From the NCBI GenBank assembly GCA_046598395.1, contig JBKJIQ010000009.1:124001-188000 (forward strand): 64,000 nucleotides of DNA, given 5' to 3'. The first letter of the stretch is position 1; each line of letters opens with the position of its first letter. Both the position numbers and the translations under genes were made by a program. Source of the stretch: JAENVU01 sp046598395 (GTDB lineage Bacteria > Actinomycetota > Acidimicrobiia > IMCC26256 > JAENVU01). Below the pieces are notes generated by a model. It was given only the letters and a program-made list of their open reading frames with translations. It did not search any database and had not been told where the DNA came from. This document shows, piece after piece, positions 16,761-25,376 of this stretch.

Positions 16761-16876
16761 AACACGCCTCTCAGGAACCAACCCCGCTCGGAATGCTCGG
16801 TGAGCGTATGCGAACACGCGCGCCAGGGAGCCCACGAACTCCGACGACCGCCATGGTTGGCGACCGTAGGAGCCAT

Positions 16877-18202
16877 TTACAAGTCGTAGTCCTGGCCCAG
16901 GTGGGTGATCGGAGTTTCGCCCATCATCCAGCGCAACGTGTTCTTCAACTTGGTCAGTTGAATGAACAGGTCGTGTTCCGGATAGAGACCCGGCGGGACC
17001 TGAGGCGACTTGTAATAGAAGCTCAACCACTCCTGGATGCCGCCCATACCGGCGCGCTGCGCAAGGTCCATGAACAGCACAAGGTCCAGCGCGAGCGGCG
17101 CCGCGAGGATGGAATCGCGACACAGGAAGTCGACCTTCATCTGCATCGGGTAACCCATCCAGCCGAAGAGGTCGATGTTGTCCCAGCCCTCTTTGTTGTC
17201 GCCGCGCGGGGGGTAGTAGTTGATCCGGACCTTGTGGTACACGTCGCCGTAGAGATCCGGGAACCGCTCGGGCTCGAGGATGTCTTCGAGCACGCCGAGC
17301 TTCGAGACCTCCTTGGTCTTGAAGTTCTCGGGATCGTCGAGCACTTCACCGTCTCGGTTGCCCAAGATGTTGGTGGAGTACCACCCCGCCAGGCCGAGCA
17401 TGCGCGCCTTCAGCATCGGGGCCAACACGGTCTTGAGCAACGTCTGACCGGTCTTGAAGTCCTTGCCCGAAATCGGGATGCCGTGCTCCTCCGCGTACCG
17501 GCGCAAGACCGGCGTGTCGACCGCGAGATTGGGCGCGCCGTTCGCAAACGGCACCCCTTCTTGGAGCGCCGCGTACGCGTAGAGCATCGACGGTGCAATC
17601 GTCGGATCCTCCGCGTCGATCGCGGCCTCGAACGATTCGAGGTCTGCATGGGCGGGGCCGGTCTCGATGTAGATCTCGGTAGAACCGCACCAGATCATGA
17701 CGAGGCGCTCGCAGAGGTTTTCGTCTTTGAACGTGTTGATGTCGACCCGAATCTGGTTGAGCATCGCCCGCTTCGACGGGTTTCCCATCACGTTGGTGCC
17801 TTCGAGGCGCTTGACGTAGTTGCCATCGAATGCGGCCGGCATCGGACGGATCGCCCGGAGAGCGTCGGCAATTCCTTCGAGGTGACGTCCCTGGTCGAGC
17901 ACACCCGCACGGCTCGCCGCGGTATATGCGTCGTCCGGATACGGGTCCCACGCGCCGAACACGATCTGATCGAGGCTCGCGAGAGGAACGAAATCCTTGA
18001 TCAACGGCACGGTGTCGTCGGTGCGCTTCCCGAGCCTGATCGTTCCCATCTGGGTGAGCGAACCCACGGGCACCTCGTCGCCGCGCTTGGTGAGTTCCAC
18101 ACCGGCGATCAAGGTGGTCGTCACCGCGCCGAGGCCCACACAGAGCACGCCGAGCTTGCCGTCGGCAGGGGCAACGATCGGGGACGGAGGAAAGTCGGTC
18201 AT
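16877..18202 (-). CDS. ino1: myo-Inositol-1-phosphate synthase
   Basis: Product is 441 residues. It starts with GKLGVLCVGLGAVTTTLIAGV, the NAD-binding loop of inositol-3-phosphate synthase, and contains the family blocks MGNPSKRAML, GKDFKTGQTLLKTVLAP and a central VDFLCRDSILAAPLALDL. The enzyme converts glucose 6-phosphate to inositol 3-phosphate with bound NAD. In actinobacteria this feeds phosphatidylinositol and mycothiol synthesis. The internal TGQTLLKT segment carries the conserved catalytic lysines. Length and architecture are those of the larger, eukaryote-like form. It lies upstream of the PhyH gene and is divergent from the phosphotransferase at 18285. Confidence 0.92.
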   Translation of the reverse strand: MTDFPPSPIVAPADGKLGVLCVGLGAVTTTLIAGVELTKRGDEVPVGSLTQMGTIRLGKRTDDTVPLIKDFVPLASLDQIVFGAWDPYPDDAYTAASRAGVLDQGRHLEGIADALRAIRPMPAAFDGNYVKRLEGTNVMGNPSKRAMLNQIRVDINTFKDENLCERLVMIWCGSTEIYIETGPAHADLESFEAAIDAEDPTIAPSMLYAYAALQEGVPFANGAPNLAVDTPVLRRYAEEHGIPISGKDFKTGQTLLKTVLAPMLKARMLGLAGWYSTNILGNRDGEVLDDPENFKTKEVSKLGVLEDILEPERFPDLYGDVYHKVRINYYPPRGDNKEGWDNIDLFGWMGYPMQMKVDFLCRDSILAAPLALDLVLFMDLAQRAGMGGIQEWLSFYYKSPQVPPGLYPEHDLFIQLTKLKNTLRWMMGETPITHLGQDYDL

Positions 18203-18208
18203 GGTTTG

Positions 18209-18214
18209 ACCCTA
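18209..18214 (-). promoter_or_regulatory. Predicted -10 element of ino1
   Basis: TAGGGT on the minus strand ends 6 nt before the ATG at 18202. Confidence 0.5.
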
Positions 18215-18284
18215 AGCGAACCCAGCGGACGGTGGCCGCAATCGCGGGTCGCTCCGCGCATCACGGCAAGGCAGTATTCGTGTC

Positions 18285-19070
18285 ATGGAAGAGATCCCGC
18301 TGCTTGGCGGCAATGTCGGCACGGTGGTGCGGGTGGGCAAAACGGTGCGGCGAACCACAGGCACCTGGACACCGGCGGTCCATGAGCTGCTCACTCATTT
18401 GGAAGCGGTCGATTTCGCGTATTCTCCCCGGGTTCTCGGCCTCGACGATCGCGGCCGAGAAATCCTCACCTACATCGACGGTGAGACGGTAGGGCCGTCA
18501 CATCCCTGGCCGTCATGGGCATGGTCCGATGCAGCATTGACGCAGACGGCAGCCATCATGCGCGAGTACCACGAAGCGGTCGCCGGCTTCCGGCCCGTCG
18601 GCGAACAGATGTGGCGCTTCGGTTCGGGATCGCTTGCCCGCGACGAGATCGTGTGCCACAACGACATCGCGCCGTACAACATCGTGTGGCGCGACGGCCG
18701 CGTGGTCGGCATCATCGACTGGGACATGGCCGGACCCGGAACCCCGAGTTGGGATGTCGCCTGCGCGGCATGGACGTTCACGCCGTTACATACGCCGGAG
18801 CACGCTCGCGAGTTGGGCGCGCCGCTCGATGCGGGCCAACGGCTCCGATTGCTGTGCGATACCTACGGACTCGCCGATCGGTCTCCGTTGCTCGAGGTCA
18901 TCGGCGATCGCATGGACGCGAGCATCCTGGGCATCGAATCATGGGCGGCGCGTGGTGAGGCGGCCTTCGTGCAGATGATCAGCGACGGTCACGTGGCGCG
19001 GATGGTCGCGGATCGGGCCGAGCTCGCGTCGCAGTGGCGAGGCTGGAGCGCTGCGCTGACTGATCGTTGA
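18285..19070 (+). CDS. Aminoglycoside-phosphotransferase (APH) family kinase
   Basis: Product is 261 residues. The catalytic loop VCHNDIAPYNIVW (HxDxxxxN) and the metal-binding GIIDWDMAGPG (Brenner and DFG-equivalent motifs) are intact, so it should be an active small-molecule kinase with a protein-kinase-like fold. The N-terminal beta lobe is short (GNVGTVVRVGKTVRR). The family name does not imply drug resistance; most chromosomal members phosphorylate unknown metabolites. Its start is 82 bp from the divergent ino1 start. Confidence 0.85.
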   Translation: MEEIPLLGGNVGTVVRVGKTVRRTTGTWTPAVHELLTHLEAVDFAYSPRVLGLDDRGREILTYIDGETVGPSHPWPSWAWSDAALTQTAAIMREYHEAVAGFRPVGEQMWRFGSGSLARDEIVCHNDIAPYNIVWRDGRVVGIIDWDMAGPGTPSWDVACAAWTFTPLHTPEHARELGAPLDAGQRLRLLCDTYGLADRSPLLEVIGDRMDASILGIESWAARGEAAFVQMISDGHVARMVADRAELASQWRGWSAALTDR

Positions 19071-19231
19071 ACGGTTTCGGTTTCGACAACGGTCGGGTCG
19101 CTGACGGCGGGCTCGGGGCTGCAGAAGATGCTCAGGATCGACTCCGGGGACAGCTCGGTCTCCGTCGCTTTCAGCCAGTCAGTCGACCGTCGAAAGATAC
19201 TGGCAAATCTAGGTTTTTGGTCGATTTCGGG

Positions 19232-19260
19232 TTGACTTTCGAACTCGTGTTCGGTAGTCT
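19232..19260 (+). promoter_or_regulatory. Sigma-70-type promoter of the HNH endonuclease gene
   Basis: TTGACT (19232-19237) and TAGTCT (19255-19260) are separated by 17 bp, the ideal spacing. The predicted transcript has a leader of roughly 45 nt with GAGGG 8 nt before ATG 19310. The rest of 19071-19231 holds no recognisable element. Confidence 0.7.
19239..19254. promoter_or_regulatory. SOS (LexA) box inside the HNH promoter
   Basis: TCGAAC-TCGT-GTTCGG matches the actinobacterial SOS box TCGAAC-N4-GTTCGA at 11 of 12 fixed positions. It fills the spacer between the -35 and -10 elements, the expected position for a repressor site. Confidence 0.7.
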
Positions 19261-19309
19261 GATTTCGACGTGAACGGCAGGTTCTCGACGGGTTTTGAGG
19301 GTGCACACC

Positions 19310-20221
19310 ATGACAAACGAACGTCTCGAGGATCGTCCGTTGGGCGAGTTGCATGCCGGCGTCAACGCGATGATGGGGTTGGTTCCGGCCGAGCTGTCGG
19401 ACTCGGAGTTGGCGGCAACGATCCGCGGGTTCCGGTCCGAGATGGACCGCCAAGACGCCGTGTTCTCCGACCTCGTGCTGGCGGGCCACCAACGTGGCGT
19501 TGGCCGACAAGACGGCTTCGAATCAACCGCCGAATGGTTGCGAGCCCGTTCAGACATGCGCACCAGTGACGTCCATGCCGTGATCCGCCTCGGCGAACTC
19601 GGCGACGTGCTCCCCGCGGCTCGCGCGGCATGGCGCGACGGTCACATTTCCACCGGTGCGGTGCGAATCATCGGCGCGGCGCGGGTGCAGGGCTACGACA
19701 CCGAACTCGCGGCGATCGAGCCGGAACTCCTGGACGCCGCACGCCGCAAGGACACGTGGTCGCTCGGGCGGATGGCATCACACTGCAAACGGTGCGCCCG
19801 CCGCGACGGCGACCTCGGCCCCGAGAAGAACGGCCTGCGCGCTGCGATCCTCGGACCCGACTCGCTCCCCATGGACGTCGGGAACGAAATCCGCAGCTAC
19901 CCGCGCTGGATGCGCCGCGCCGTCGCCGCACGAGATGGGCATTGCCGGTGGCCGGGATGTGAAATACCGCCTGGGTGGTGCGAAACCCATCACGTAAAAC
20001 ATTGGCAACACGGCGGCGAGACCAGCATCGCCAACGGCGTCCTGCTCTGTAGTCGCCACCACCACTTCCTCCACGCCCACCCGAAATGGCGGGTGATCTG
20101 GGACCAAACCACCTTCCGCGTCTTCCGAGACGACGAGACCGAAGTCTGTCCCACGCTCGAGCACACCAGTCTCGAATACACCATCACCGAACATGCGGGC
20201 CTCGGCCTCGCCGGGCCGTAA
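19310..20221 (+). CDS. HNH endonuclease of the DUF222/13E12-repeat family, internally shortened
   Basis: Product is 303 residues. Residues 30-165 match the start of DUF222 (SDSELAATIRGFRSEMDRQD, RGVGRQDGFESTAEWL). Residues 208-255 are a complete HNH domain with zinc-ligand cysteines (CRWPGC, WCETHHVKHWQHGG, LCSRHHHFLH). Family members normally have about 100-150 more residues between these parts. Here the sequence jumps at about residues 165-182 from DUF222 straight to the conserved GPDSLPMDVG that precedes HNH, without breaking frame. ATG 19310 follows GAGGG with good spacing. Members are repeated in actinobacterial genomes and some mycobacterial copies are LexA-regulated, which fits the SOS box here. 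Confidence 0.85.
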   Translation: MTNERLEDRPLGELHAGVNAMMGLVPAELSDSELAATIRGFRSEMDRQDAVFSDLVLAGHQRGVGRQDGFESTAEWLRARSDMRTSDVHAVIRLGELGDVLPAARAAWRDGHISTGAVRIIGAARVQGYDTELAAIEPELLDAARRKDTWSLGRMASHCKRCARRDGDLGPEKNGLRAAILGPDSLPMDVGNEIRSYPRWMRRAVAARDGHCRWPGCEIPPGWCETHHVKHWQHGGETSIANGVLLCSRHHHFLHAHPKWRVIWDQTTFRVFRDDETEVCPTLEHTSLEYTITEHAGLGLAGP

Positions 20222-20227
20222 TAGCGT
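20222..20227 (+). promoter_or_regulatory. Predicted -10 element of the second F420 oxidoreductase gene
   Basis: TAGCGT ends 6 nt before ATG 20234 and directly follows the HNH stop. Confidence 0.45.
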
Positions 20228-20233
20228 CCTCGC

Positions 20234-21157
20234 ATGATTCCCGGCGTGAATGCACGCATCGGATACGGCGCCGGAACCGGTCTCACCTCGGTGGCCGAGG
20301 TCCGCGACCATGCCGCGTGGGCGGCCGCAGCGGGGTTCGAGAGTTTCTGGCTGTCTCAGGTGTTCGGGGTAGATCCCGTCGTGGCATTGGCCGCTGTCGG
20401 CGCGGAGTTCCCAAGTTTCACCGAGCTCGGGACGTCGGTCGTACCTCTTGCCGGCCGCCACCCCCTGGCATTGGCGGCGCAAGCTCGGACCGCGCAGAGC
20501 GCGCTGGATGACCGGTTCACCCTCGGGATCGGGACCTCGCATCAGATGGTGGTCGAAGGATTCTTCGGCGAGTCGTACGAGCGCCCGTTCTCGCGCGTCT
20601 CCGAGTTTCTCGACGCGCTCATACCACTGCTCGATGGGGAGCCGGCTGACGTTGCCGGCGATCAGGTCTTCGCCAAAGGATGGCTCACCATCGACGCCGC
20701 CCCGTGCCCGGTACTGCTCGCCGCGCTCGGCCCAAAGATGTTGGAGCTCGCCGGCCGCCGCACCGACGGCACCTCGGTCGCGTCGTGCGGACCGCTCACG
20801 ATTGCGAACCACATCGCCCCACTGATCAACACCGCAGCGGAGCAAGCGAACCGAGCACGGCCGCGCATCGTCGCGCTCGTGGGCGTCTGCATCACCGATG
20901 ATCCCGCAGGCGTGCGTGAACATGGCCGAGCCCAGGGCCAGATGTACGACGCGTTCCCGAGCTACCGCCAGGCCCTCGATCGTGAGGGAGTGGCCAGCGG
21001 CGCGGATCTCACCCTTGCGGGATCAATCGACGAGATCACCGAAGGGCTCGCGGCGTACGCCGCCGCTGGTGCCACCGACCTGCGGGTGATGATCAGCTCG
21101 CGCACCGACGACGAGCGATTGGCGACACAGGAAGCTCTCGCCGCGCTCCTCGCCTGA
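20234..21157 (+). CDS. LLM-class F420-dependent oxidoreductase
   Basis: Product is 307 residues. The luciferase-like barrel shows WAAAAGFESFWLSQVFG, RHPLALAAQARTAQSALDDRF, LGIGTSH and RTDGTSVASCGP. The order and spacing match the actinobacterial F420-dependent family with this shorter length. It probably reduces or oxidises an organic substrate with F420. It is separate from the 346-residue enzyme at 12733 and not closely similar to it outside the fold motifs. Confidence 0.85.
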   Translation: MIPGVNARIGYGAGTGLTSVAEVRDHAAWAAAAGFESFWLSQVFGVDPVVALAAVGAEFPSFTELGTSVVPLAGRHPLALAAQARTAQSALDDRFTLGIGTSHQMVVEGFFGESYERPFSRVSEFLDALIPLLDGEPADVAGDQVFAKGWLTIDAAPCPVLLAALGPKMLELAGRRTDGTSVASCGPLTIANHIAPLINTAAEQANRARPRIVALVGVCITDDPAGVREHGRAQGQMYDAFPSYRQALDREGVASGADLTLAGSIDEITEGLAAYAAAGATDLRVMISSRTDDERLATQEALAALLA

Positions 21158-21166
21158 ACGATCAGT

Positions 21167-21820
21167 TCACTCTCGCGCCAGTCCATCCACGGCACGGACT
21201 GCCTCCTCCACCGCGAGTTGGGGACTACTCAACACCGGTACTGCAACGTGCACCCGGTCGACGGCACCGGCCATCGAGGCTTGCGCCAAGACGATCACGT
21301 CCACGGGTACATCGATCGAGTCCACTGCTCCCGCCACGGCGTCGAGATAACTCTCAATATCGCCCGACTGAAACTCCGACCACGCGTCTGCGCAGATCAC
21401 TTCGACGATCTCGATCGGTTGTGCCACCATCGACGCCACCGATTGCAGCAACTCGGTCGTCGGCCCGATGGTGCTCGCCAACACGGCAACGACCGCGATC
21501 CGCGAACCGAGAGCAACTGCCCACTCCGCCATCGGGCGATCGACGCGAATTACCTGCACGCCGATCTCATCGGCGAGCGACTCTGCCGCACCGCCGATCG
21601 TGGAGCACGAACAGACGACGACGTCGGCAGTTGCAGCCGCCTCACGGAGCCGAATCGCAATCCGAGCCCGCAGGTCAGGGTCCACCCCGCCGCGCGCTTG
21701 TGCATCGGCGAGCAGGGTCTCGTCCACCACGTGGGTCGACGCCATGTGCGGCGAGACCGCGGCCAACAAGGCGGTGAACGTTGCCGTATGCACCGCCGCC
21801 GTATGGAGAAACCCGATCAT
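21167..21820 (-). CDS. Asp/Glu racemase-like protein
   Basis: Product is 217 residues from ATG 21820, chosen because AAGGA lies just upstream; in-frame sequence up to 21898 shows no homology. Two catalytic-type cysteine or serine sites are expected in this fold. The first is clear (VVVCSCSTIGGAAESLA). At the second position there is VIVLAQASMAGAVDRV, with Ala-Ser instead of Cys. The hydrophobic strand pattern is that of the Asp/Glu/hydantoin racemase superfamily. The missing second Cys makes true racemase activity doubtful; a decarboxylase- or isomerase-like role is possible. Confidence 0.7.
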   Translation of the reverse strand: MIGFLHTAAVHTATFTALLAAVSPHMASTHVVDETLLADAQARGGVDPDLRARIAIRLREAAATADVVVCSCSTIGGAAESLADEIGVQVIRVDRPMAEWAVALGSRIAVVAVLASTIGPTTELLQSVASMVAQPIEIVEVICADAWSEFQSGDIESYLDAVAGAVDSIDVPVDVIVLAQASMAGAVDRVHVAVPVLSSPQLAVEEAVRAVDGLARE

Positions 21821-21901
21821 CGTGATCCTTCGAACCAGCACGGACCGCAGGGCGCGCTCCAGAGCTGCGACGGTACCCGGAACCACCCGCCGGCCCACAC
21901 G

Positions 21902-21907
21902 TAGGCT
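21902..21907 (+). promoter_or_regulatory. Predicted -10 element of the TauD-family gene
   Basis: TAGGCT ends 8 nt before ATG 21916. Confidence 0.45.
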
Positions 21908-21915
21908 CTCCGAGC

Positions 21916-22824
21916 ATGTCGGTCACCCAAGTCCCGCTTATCCCCGTACCGGCCGCACCCGTGGGCCACGCCTATGAACGCATCACGGTGGACCCTCACT
22001 CCGGCGTGGGTGGCGCGGTGATCTCGGGCGTGAACCTCTCTGACCAGCTCGACCATCAGACCGTCGCCGAAATCCGCCGCGCGCTGCTCGACCATCTTGT
22101 GGTGTTCTTCCGCGGTCAGTCGCTGAGCTCAGAGCAACAAGCGAACGTGAGTCATCGGTTTGGTCCGTACAGCCAGGTGCCGTTCATCGAACCCATCGCG
22201 GAGCATCCCGAAGTGATCGCCGTCGTGCGCGAGGCCACCGAGACGCAGAGCTTCTCGTTCGGCGGCGTGTGGCACTCGGACTTCTCGTTCCTTCCCGAGC
22301 CGCCCGCGGGTTCGATGCTGCACGCGCTCGAGATTCCGCCCTACGGAGGCGACACCCTCTGGGCCAACCAGTACCTCGCGTTCGAGACCCTCTCGGTCGG
22401 CCTGCAGAACGCGCTGCGCACCATCGACGGCGTGCACAGCGCGCGCGACGCGTACTCGCCCAAGATGCAGATGGTGCACGACCTGTTCGCAGGAATGACG
22501 GTCAAGACCAGTGAAGACGCGAACCGAAGCCAGCTCCATCCCACGGTCCGCCGTCATCCGGAGACGGGGCGCGAAGCGTTGTACGTGAACCAGCAGTACA
22601 CCGTGGGACTCGATCAATGGTGGCCCACGGAACAGAAACCGGTGCTCGATTTTTTGTTCGCGCACTCCACGCAGGATTCGTTCACGTGTCGATGGCGTTG
22701 GGCCGTGGGCGACGTTGCGTTCTGGGACAACCGATGCACACAACACATGGTGATGGGCGACGTCCGCAACTACCGCCGCGCCATGCACCGCACCACCGTC
22801 GCTGGCGACACACCAGCCCGATAG
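21916..22824 (+). CDS. TauD/TfdA-family Fe(II)/2-oxoglutarate dioxygenase
   Basis: Product is 302 residues. The iron ligands are His120 and Asp122 in VWHSDFSF and the distal His in RCTQHMV. The 2-oxoglutarate Arg is in RRAMHRTTV, and the N-terminal HLVVFFRGQSL is typical. Members open C-S, C-O or similar bonds by hydroxylation (taurine, alkyl sulfates, 2,4-D). Several sulfatases and sulfotransferases elsewhere in the window make a sulfonate or sulfate ester substrate attractive, but this is only inference. An SDR follows 13 bp downstream and is probably co-transcribed. Confidence 0.88.
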   Translation: MSVTQVPLIPVPAAPVGHAYERITVDPHSGVGGAVISGVNLSDQLDHQTVAEIRRALLDHLVVFFRGQSLSSEQQANVSHRFGPYSQVPFIEPIAEHPEVIAVVREATETQSFSFGGVWHSDFSFLPEPPAGSMLHALEIPPYGGDTLWANQYLAFETLSVGLQNALRTIDGVHSARDAYSPKMQMVHDLFAGMTVKTSEDANRSQLHPTVRRHPETGREALYVNQQYTVGLDQWWPTEQKPVLDFLFAHSTQDSFTCRWRWAVGDVAFWDNRCTQHMVMGDVRNYRRAMHRTTVAGDTPAR

Positions 22825-22837
22825 CGAGGGAACAACC

Positions 22838-23596
22838 ATGACCACTGCACTCATCACCGGAGCTTCCGGCGGTATTGGCCTCGAGATCGCACGCGTCTTG
22901 GCCCCCGATCACGACCTGGTGCTCGTGGCGCGCAAAGCGGCCAAGCTCGAAGCTCTCGCCGAGGAACTCGGCGGAGCCCAAGTGATCGCGGCTGATCTCG
23001 CGGAGCCCAGCGCGGTCGCGAAGATTGTGGCCGAAGTGTCAGACGTCGACATCTTGATCAACAATGCGGGCGTCGGGGACTTCGGCCCCTTTGCCAAGGC
23101 CGACACCGACAAGACCCTCGGCATGATCCAACTCAACATCACGGCGCTCACTGCGCTCACTCGCGCCTACCTGCCGGGGATGCTTGAACGCCGGAGTGGA
23201 CGGATCATGAACGTGGCGTCAACCGCTTCGTTCCAACCCGGGCCGCTTATGGCCGTGTACTTCGCAACCAAGGCCTACGTGCTGTCGTTCAGCGAGGCGG
23301 TCGCCGAAGAGGTGCGCGGATCAGGTGTCACCGTGACCGCGTTGTGTCCCGGACCAACGAAGTCCGGCTTTCAAGCCGCCGCCGACATGGAACTCTCAGC
23401 ACTCGTCGCCAACAAGAAGTTGCCAACCCCGGCGGAGGTCGCGGCCTTCGGCGTGAAGGCGATGAACTCCGGCGATGTGGTCGCGGTCCCCGGCATGCTG
23501 AACAAGATCATGGCGACCGGCGCCCGGTTCACGCCTCGCCCGGTCATGCGCCGCCTCGTCCACAAGATGCAGGCGACCAAGCCCACCAAACGTTGA
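22838..23596 (+). CDS. Short-chain dehydrogenase/reductase (classical SDR)
   Basis: Product is 252 residues. The cofactor loop is TGASGGIGLEIARVL, the structural motif is INNAGVG and the catalytic YxxxK is YFATKAYVLSF, so the enzyme is complete. ALCPGPTKSGF follows the active site as in the DltE/YqjQ-like SDRs. GAGGGA precedes the ATG with good spacing. It lies 13 bp after the TauD-family gene and may oxidise or reduce that enzyme's product. Confidence 0.9.
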   Translation: MTTALITGASGGIGLEIARVLAPDHDLVLVARKAAKLEALAEELGGAQVIAADLAEPSAVAKIVAEVSDVDILINNAGVGDFGPFAKADTDKTLGMIQLNITALTALTRAYLPGMLERRSGRIMNVASTASFQPGPLMAVYFATKAYVLSFSEAVAEEVRGSGVTVTALCPGPTKSGFQAAADMELSALVANKKLPTPAEVAAFGVKAMNSGDVVAVPGMLNKIMATGARFTPRPVMRRLVHKMQATKPTKR

Positions 23597-23600
23597 CGAG

Positions 23601-24515
23601 TCACGTCCAGGTGCTGCGGTCCCGCGGCGGCGCGTCGAGGCTGACCCCTCGGAGCAGCAAGACCTCGGAGACGAGAAACATCACGCCGACTACCACGATC
23701 GACGCGAGCGCGGTTACGTAGGCGATGCCCAACCGCACGGTGTGAATGCCCTCGGCCGAATCGATGGTGGTGGAGACGGTGATCACACCAAACGCCAAGG
23801 CCAGCACGAGAATCGCGCCGATCACCAGGCCCGGAAGGCCCACCGAGACCCGCGGTGAGCCCGTACCCCTCCACGCCACGAGCACCGCGCACACACCAAA
23901 GGTCCACATCCCCACGACGGTAAAGGCCGCCACCGCATCACTCGGCCGGTGCCAACCTGCGGCGAGTGTGCCCGCGGCAATCCCGCACGCGTAGAGCGCA
24001 CCGACGGTGGCGGCAAGCGGACGCAAGCGAACCGGCGCCACCAGCACCAGCGCAGCCGCGAGCGACGCGGCGACGGTGCTGTGCCCGCTCGGCAACGTGT
24101 TGAACGCGATCAGATGCGATCCAGGGATCAAGTCCGGCCGCGTCACCAGTGCCTTGAATACCTGCGTCGTGATATTGGATCCTGCGATCACCGCGCCGAC
24201 CCCCATTGCCAGGTGCCCTCGGCCGCGAACGAGCGCGATCCCCATGAGCGCGGCGCCGAGGAACACCAACGACCCCACCGAGATGGTGCGCAGGACACGA
24301 TCCGAACGATGCGCGGTCCGAGGGTGTTGGACCACCTGGCCGCGCAGCGCCGCGTTGTCCACGCGCTGACCCGAGCGTGTCCCTACGAACACCGCCGCGA
24401 GCACCACGAGCGCGAGCGCGCACAGCAGCGTCGCGACCGAAAGTCGGGTGGCGATTCGGCGCCGGCGGTCTGGCTCCGTACCGCCCTTTCCCGGCATGAG
24501 CACCGATGTGGTCAT
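23601..24515 (-). CDS. PAP2-family membrane phosphatase
   Basis: Product is 304 residues from ATG 24515. The acid-phosphatase signature is present in order: KALVTRP, LPSGHST and GWHRPSDA. Several hydrophobic segments predict a polytopic membrane protein with the active site facing outward. PAP2 enzymes dephosphorylate lipid phosphates such as phosphatidic acid or undecaprenyl diphosphate. Tail-to-tail with the SDR (4-bp gap). In-frame sequence upstream to 24788 overlaps the acetyltransferase gene and is not coding. Confidence 0.88.
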   Translation of the reverse strand: MTTSVLMPGKGGTEPDRRRRIATRLSVATLLCALALVVLAAVFVGTRSGQRVDNAALRGQVVQHPRTAHRSDRVLRTISVGSLVFLGAALMGIALVRGRGHLAMGVGAVIAGSNITTQVFKALVTRPDLIPGSHLIAFNTLPSGHSTVAASLAAALVLVAPVRLRPLAATVGALYACGIAAGTLAAGWHRPSDAVAAFTVVGMWTFGVCAVLVAWRGTGSPRVSVGLPGLVIGAILVLALAFGVITVSTTIDSAEGIHTVRLGIAYVTALASIVVVGVMFLVSEVLLLRGVSLDAPPRDRSTWT

Positions 24516-24668
24516 CGCAACATCACGACCCGTCGCGCCGAGATTCCGCGTCCCGGACCGAGGTCGATTGCGGTCATGCCCGACAGCAAGCAATCCCGAT
24601 CCAACAGCCGCTCGATCACGGTCATGAAATCGCGCTCCACAGTGGGGGTCAGGTGGGAAGATCGCCGC

Positions 24669-25376
24669 ATGAATCCTCTTGACAGTCCGGTCTGGCACGC
24701 ATTGACCGGGCCGCACGCCAAGGTAGCCGAGGGTGGAAATCACGCTCGGCGGTACCGTCCCGAGTTCACCGTGTGGTGTGCACTCCATCCCGAGCCCGAT
24801 CCAGCTGCGTGGAATGAACTCGCGATGATCGTCGGAGACGGTGGCGTCGCGTTGTTGTCCGGACCTCCATCAGATCTTCACGATTGGGAGATCATCCGCA
24901 GCTTCCCAATCCTCCAGATGGTGCTCGATGAGCAAGTCCTCACCGAAGCGCCCGCCGATATTGTGGCGCTCGACGCGTCCCATGCAGACGCGATGGCCGC
25001 GTTGGCTCACGCAACCGAACCCGGGCCATGGGTTGCGCGCACGCATGAACTCGGCAACTTCGTCGGAGTGTTCGGCGTGGAGAACCCCGACCTCGTGGCA
25101 ATGGCCGGAGAGCGGCTGCGGCTCCCGACTGCGACCGAGGTCAGCGCAGTGTGCACCGAGCCTGGCCATCGCGGTCGTGGCCTCGCAGCGATGCTCGTCA
25201 CCGAAGTCGCCCGCGGCATCCAGGCACGCGGTGAGCTGCCGTTCCTTCACGTACGAGCGGAAAACACTGCCGCGGTCCGCGTCTACGAACGCCTCGGATT
25301 CCGGACCCGCATCCAAACGCAGGTCGCCGCCGTCCACCGACCCTCCACCCCCGCTGCCGCCATCACCCCCGCGTGA
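24669..25376 (+). CDS. GNAT-family N-acetyltransferase (FR47-like)
   Basis: Product is 235 residues. The acetyl-CoA loop is VCTEPGHRGRGLAAMLVTEV, followed by FLHVRAENTAAVRVYERLGF, the classic C-terminal GNAT motif. The N-terminal half has the FR47-like pattern (WVARTHELGNFVGVFG). The protein should acetylate a small molecule or protein N-terminus; substrate unknown. ATG 24669 is chosen because GGGAAG precedes it. Its last 14 bp overlap the 3' end of the convergent sulfatase gene. Confidence 0.88.
   Translation: MNPLDSPVWHALTGPHAKVAEGGNHARRYRPEFTVWCALHPEPDPAAWNELAMIVGDGGVALLSGPPSDLHDWEIIRSFPILQMVLDEQVLTEAPADIVALDASHADAMAALAHATEPGPWVARTHELGNFVGVFGVENPDLVAMAGERLRLPTATEVSAVCTEPGHRGRGLAAMLVTEVARGIQARGELPFLHVRAENTAAVRVYERLGFRTRIQTQVAAVHRPSTPAAAITPA

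Noticed and set aside
16761..17123. N-terminal extension of the PhyH frame
   Set aside because: It overlaps the end of ino1 and has no homology; a GTG with a ribosome binding site at 16760 starts the conserved part.
16793..18385. 530-codon plus-strand frame over inositol-phosphate synthase
   Set aside because: Antisense shadow; ino1 on the minus strand is unambiguous.
21154..21170. GAAC-GATCA-GTTC as a third SOS box
   Set aside because: The spacer is 5 bp, not 4, and the site lies between convergent gene ends, not at a promoter.
23949..24668. N-terminal extension of the acetyltransferase frame
   Set aside because: It overlaps the PAP2 phosphatase gene, is Arg/His-rich, and GNAT homology begins only after ATG 24669.
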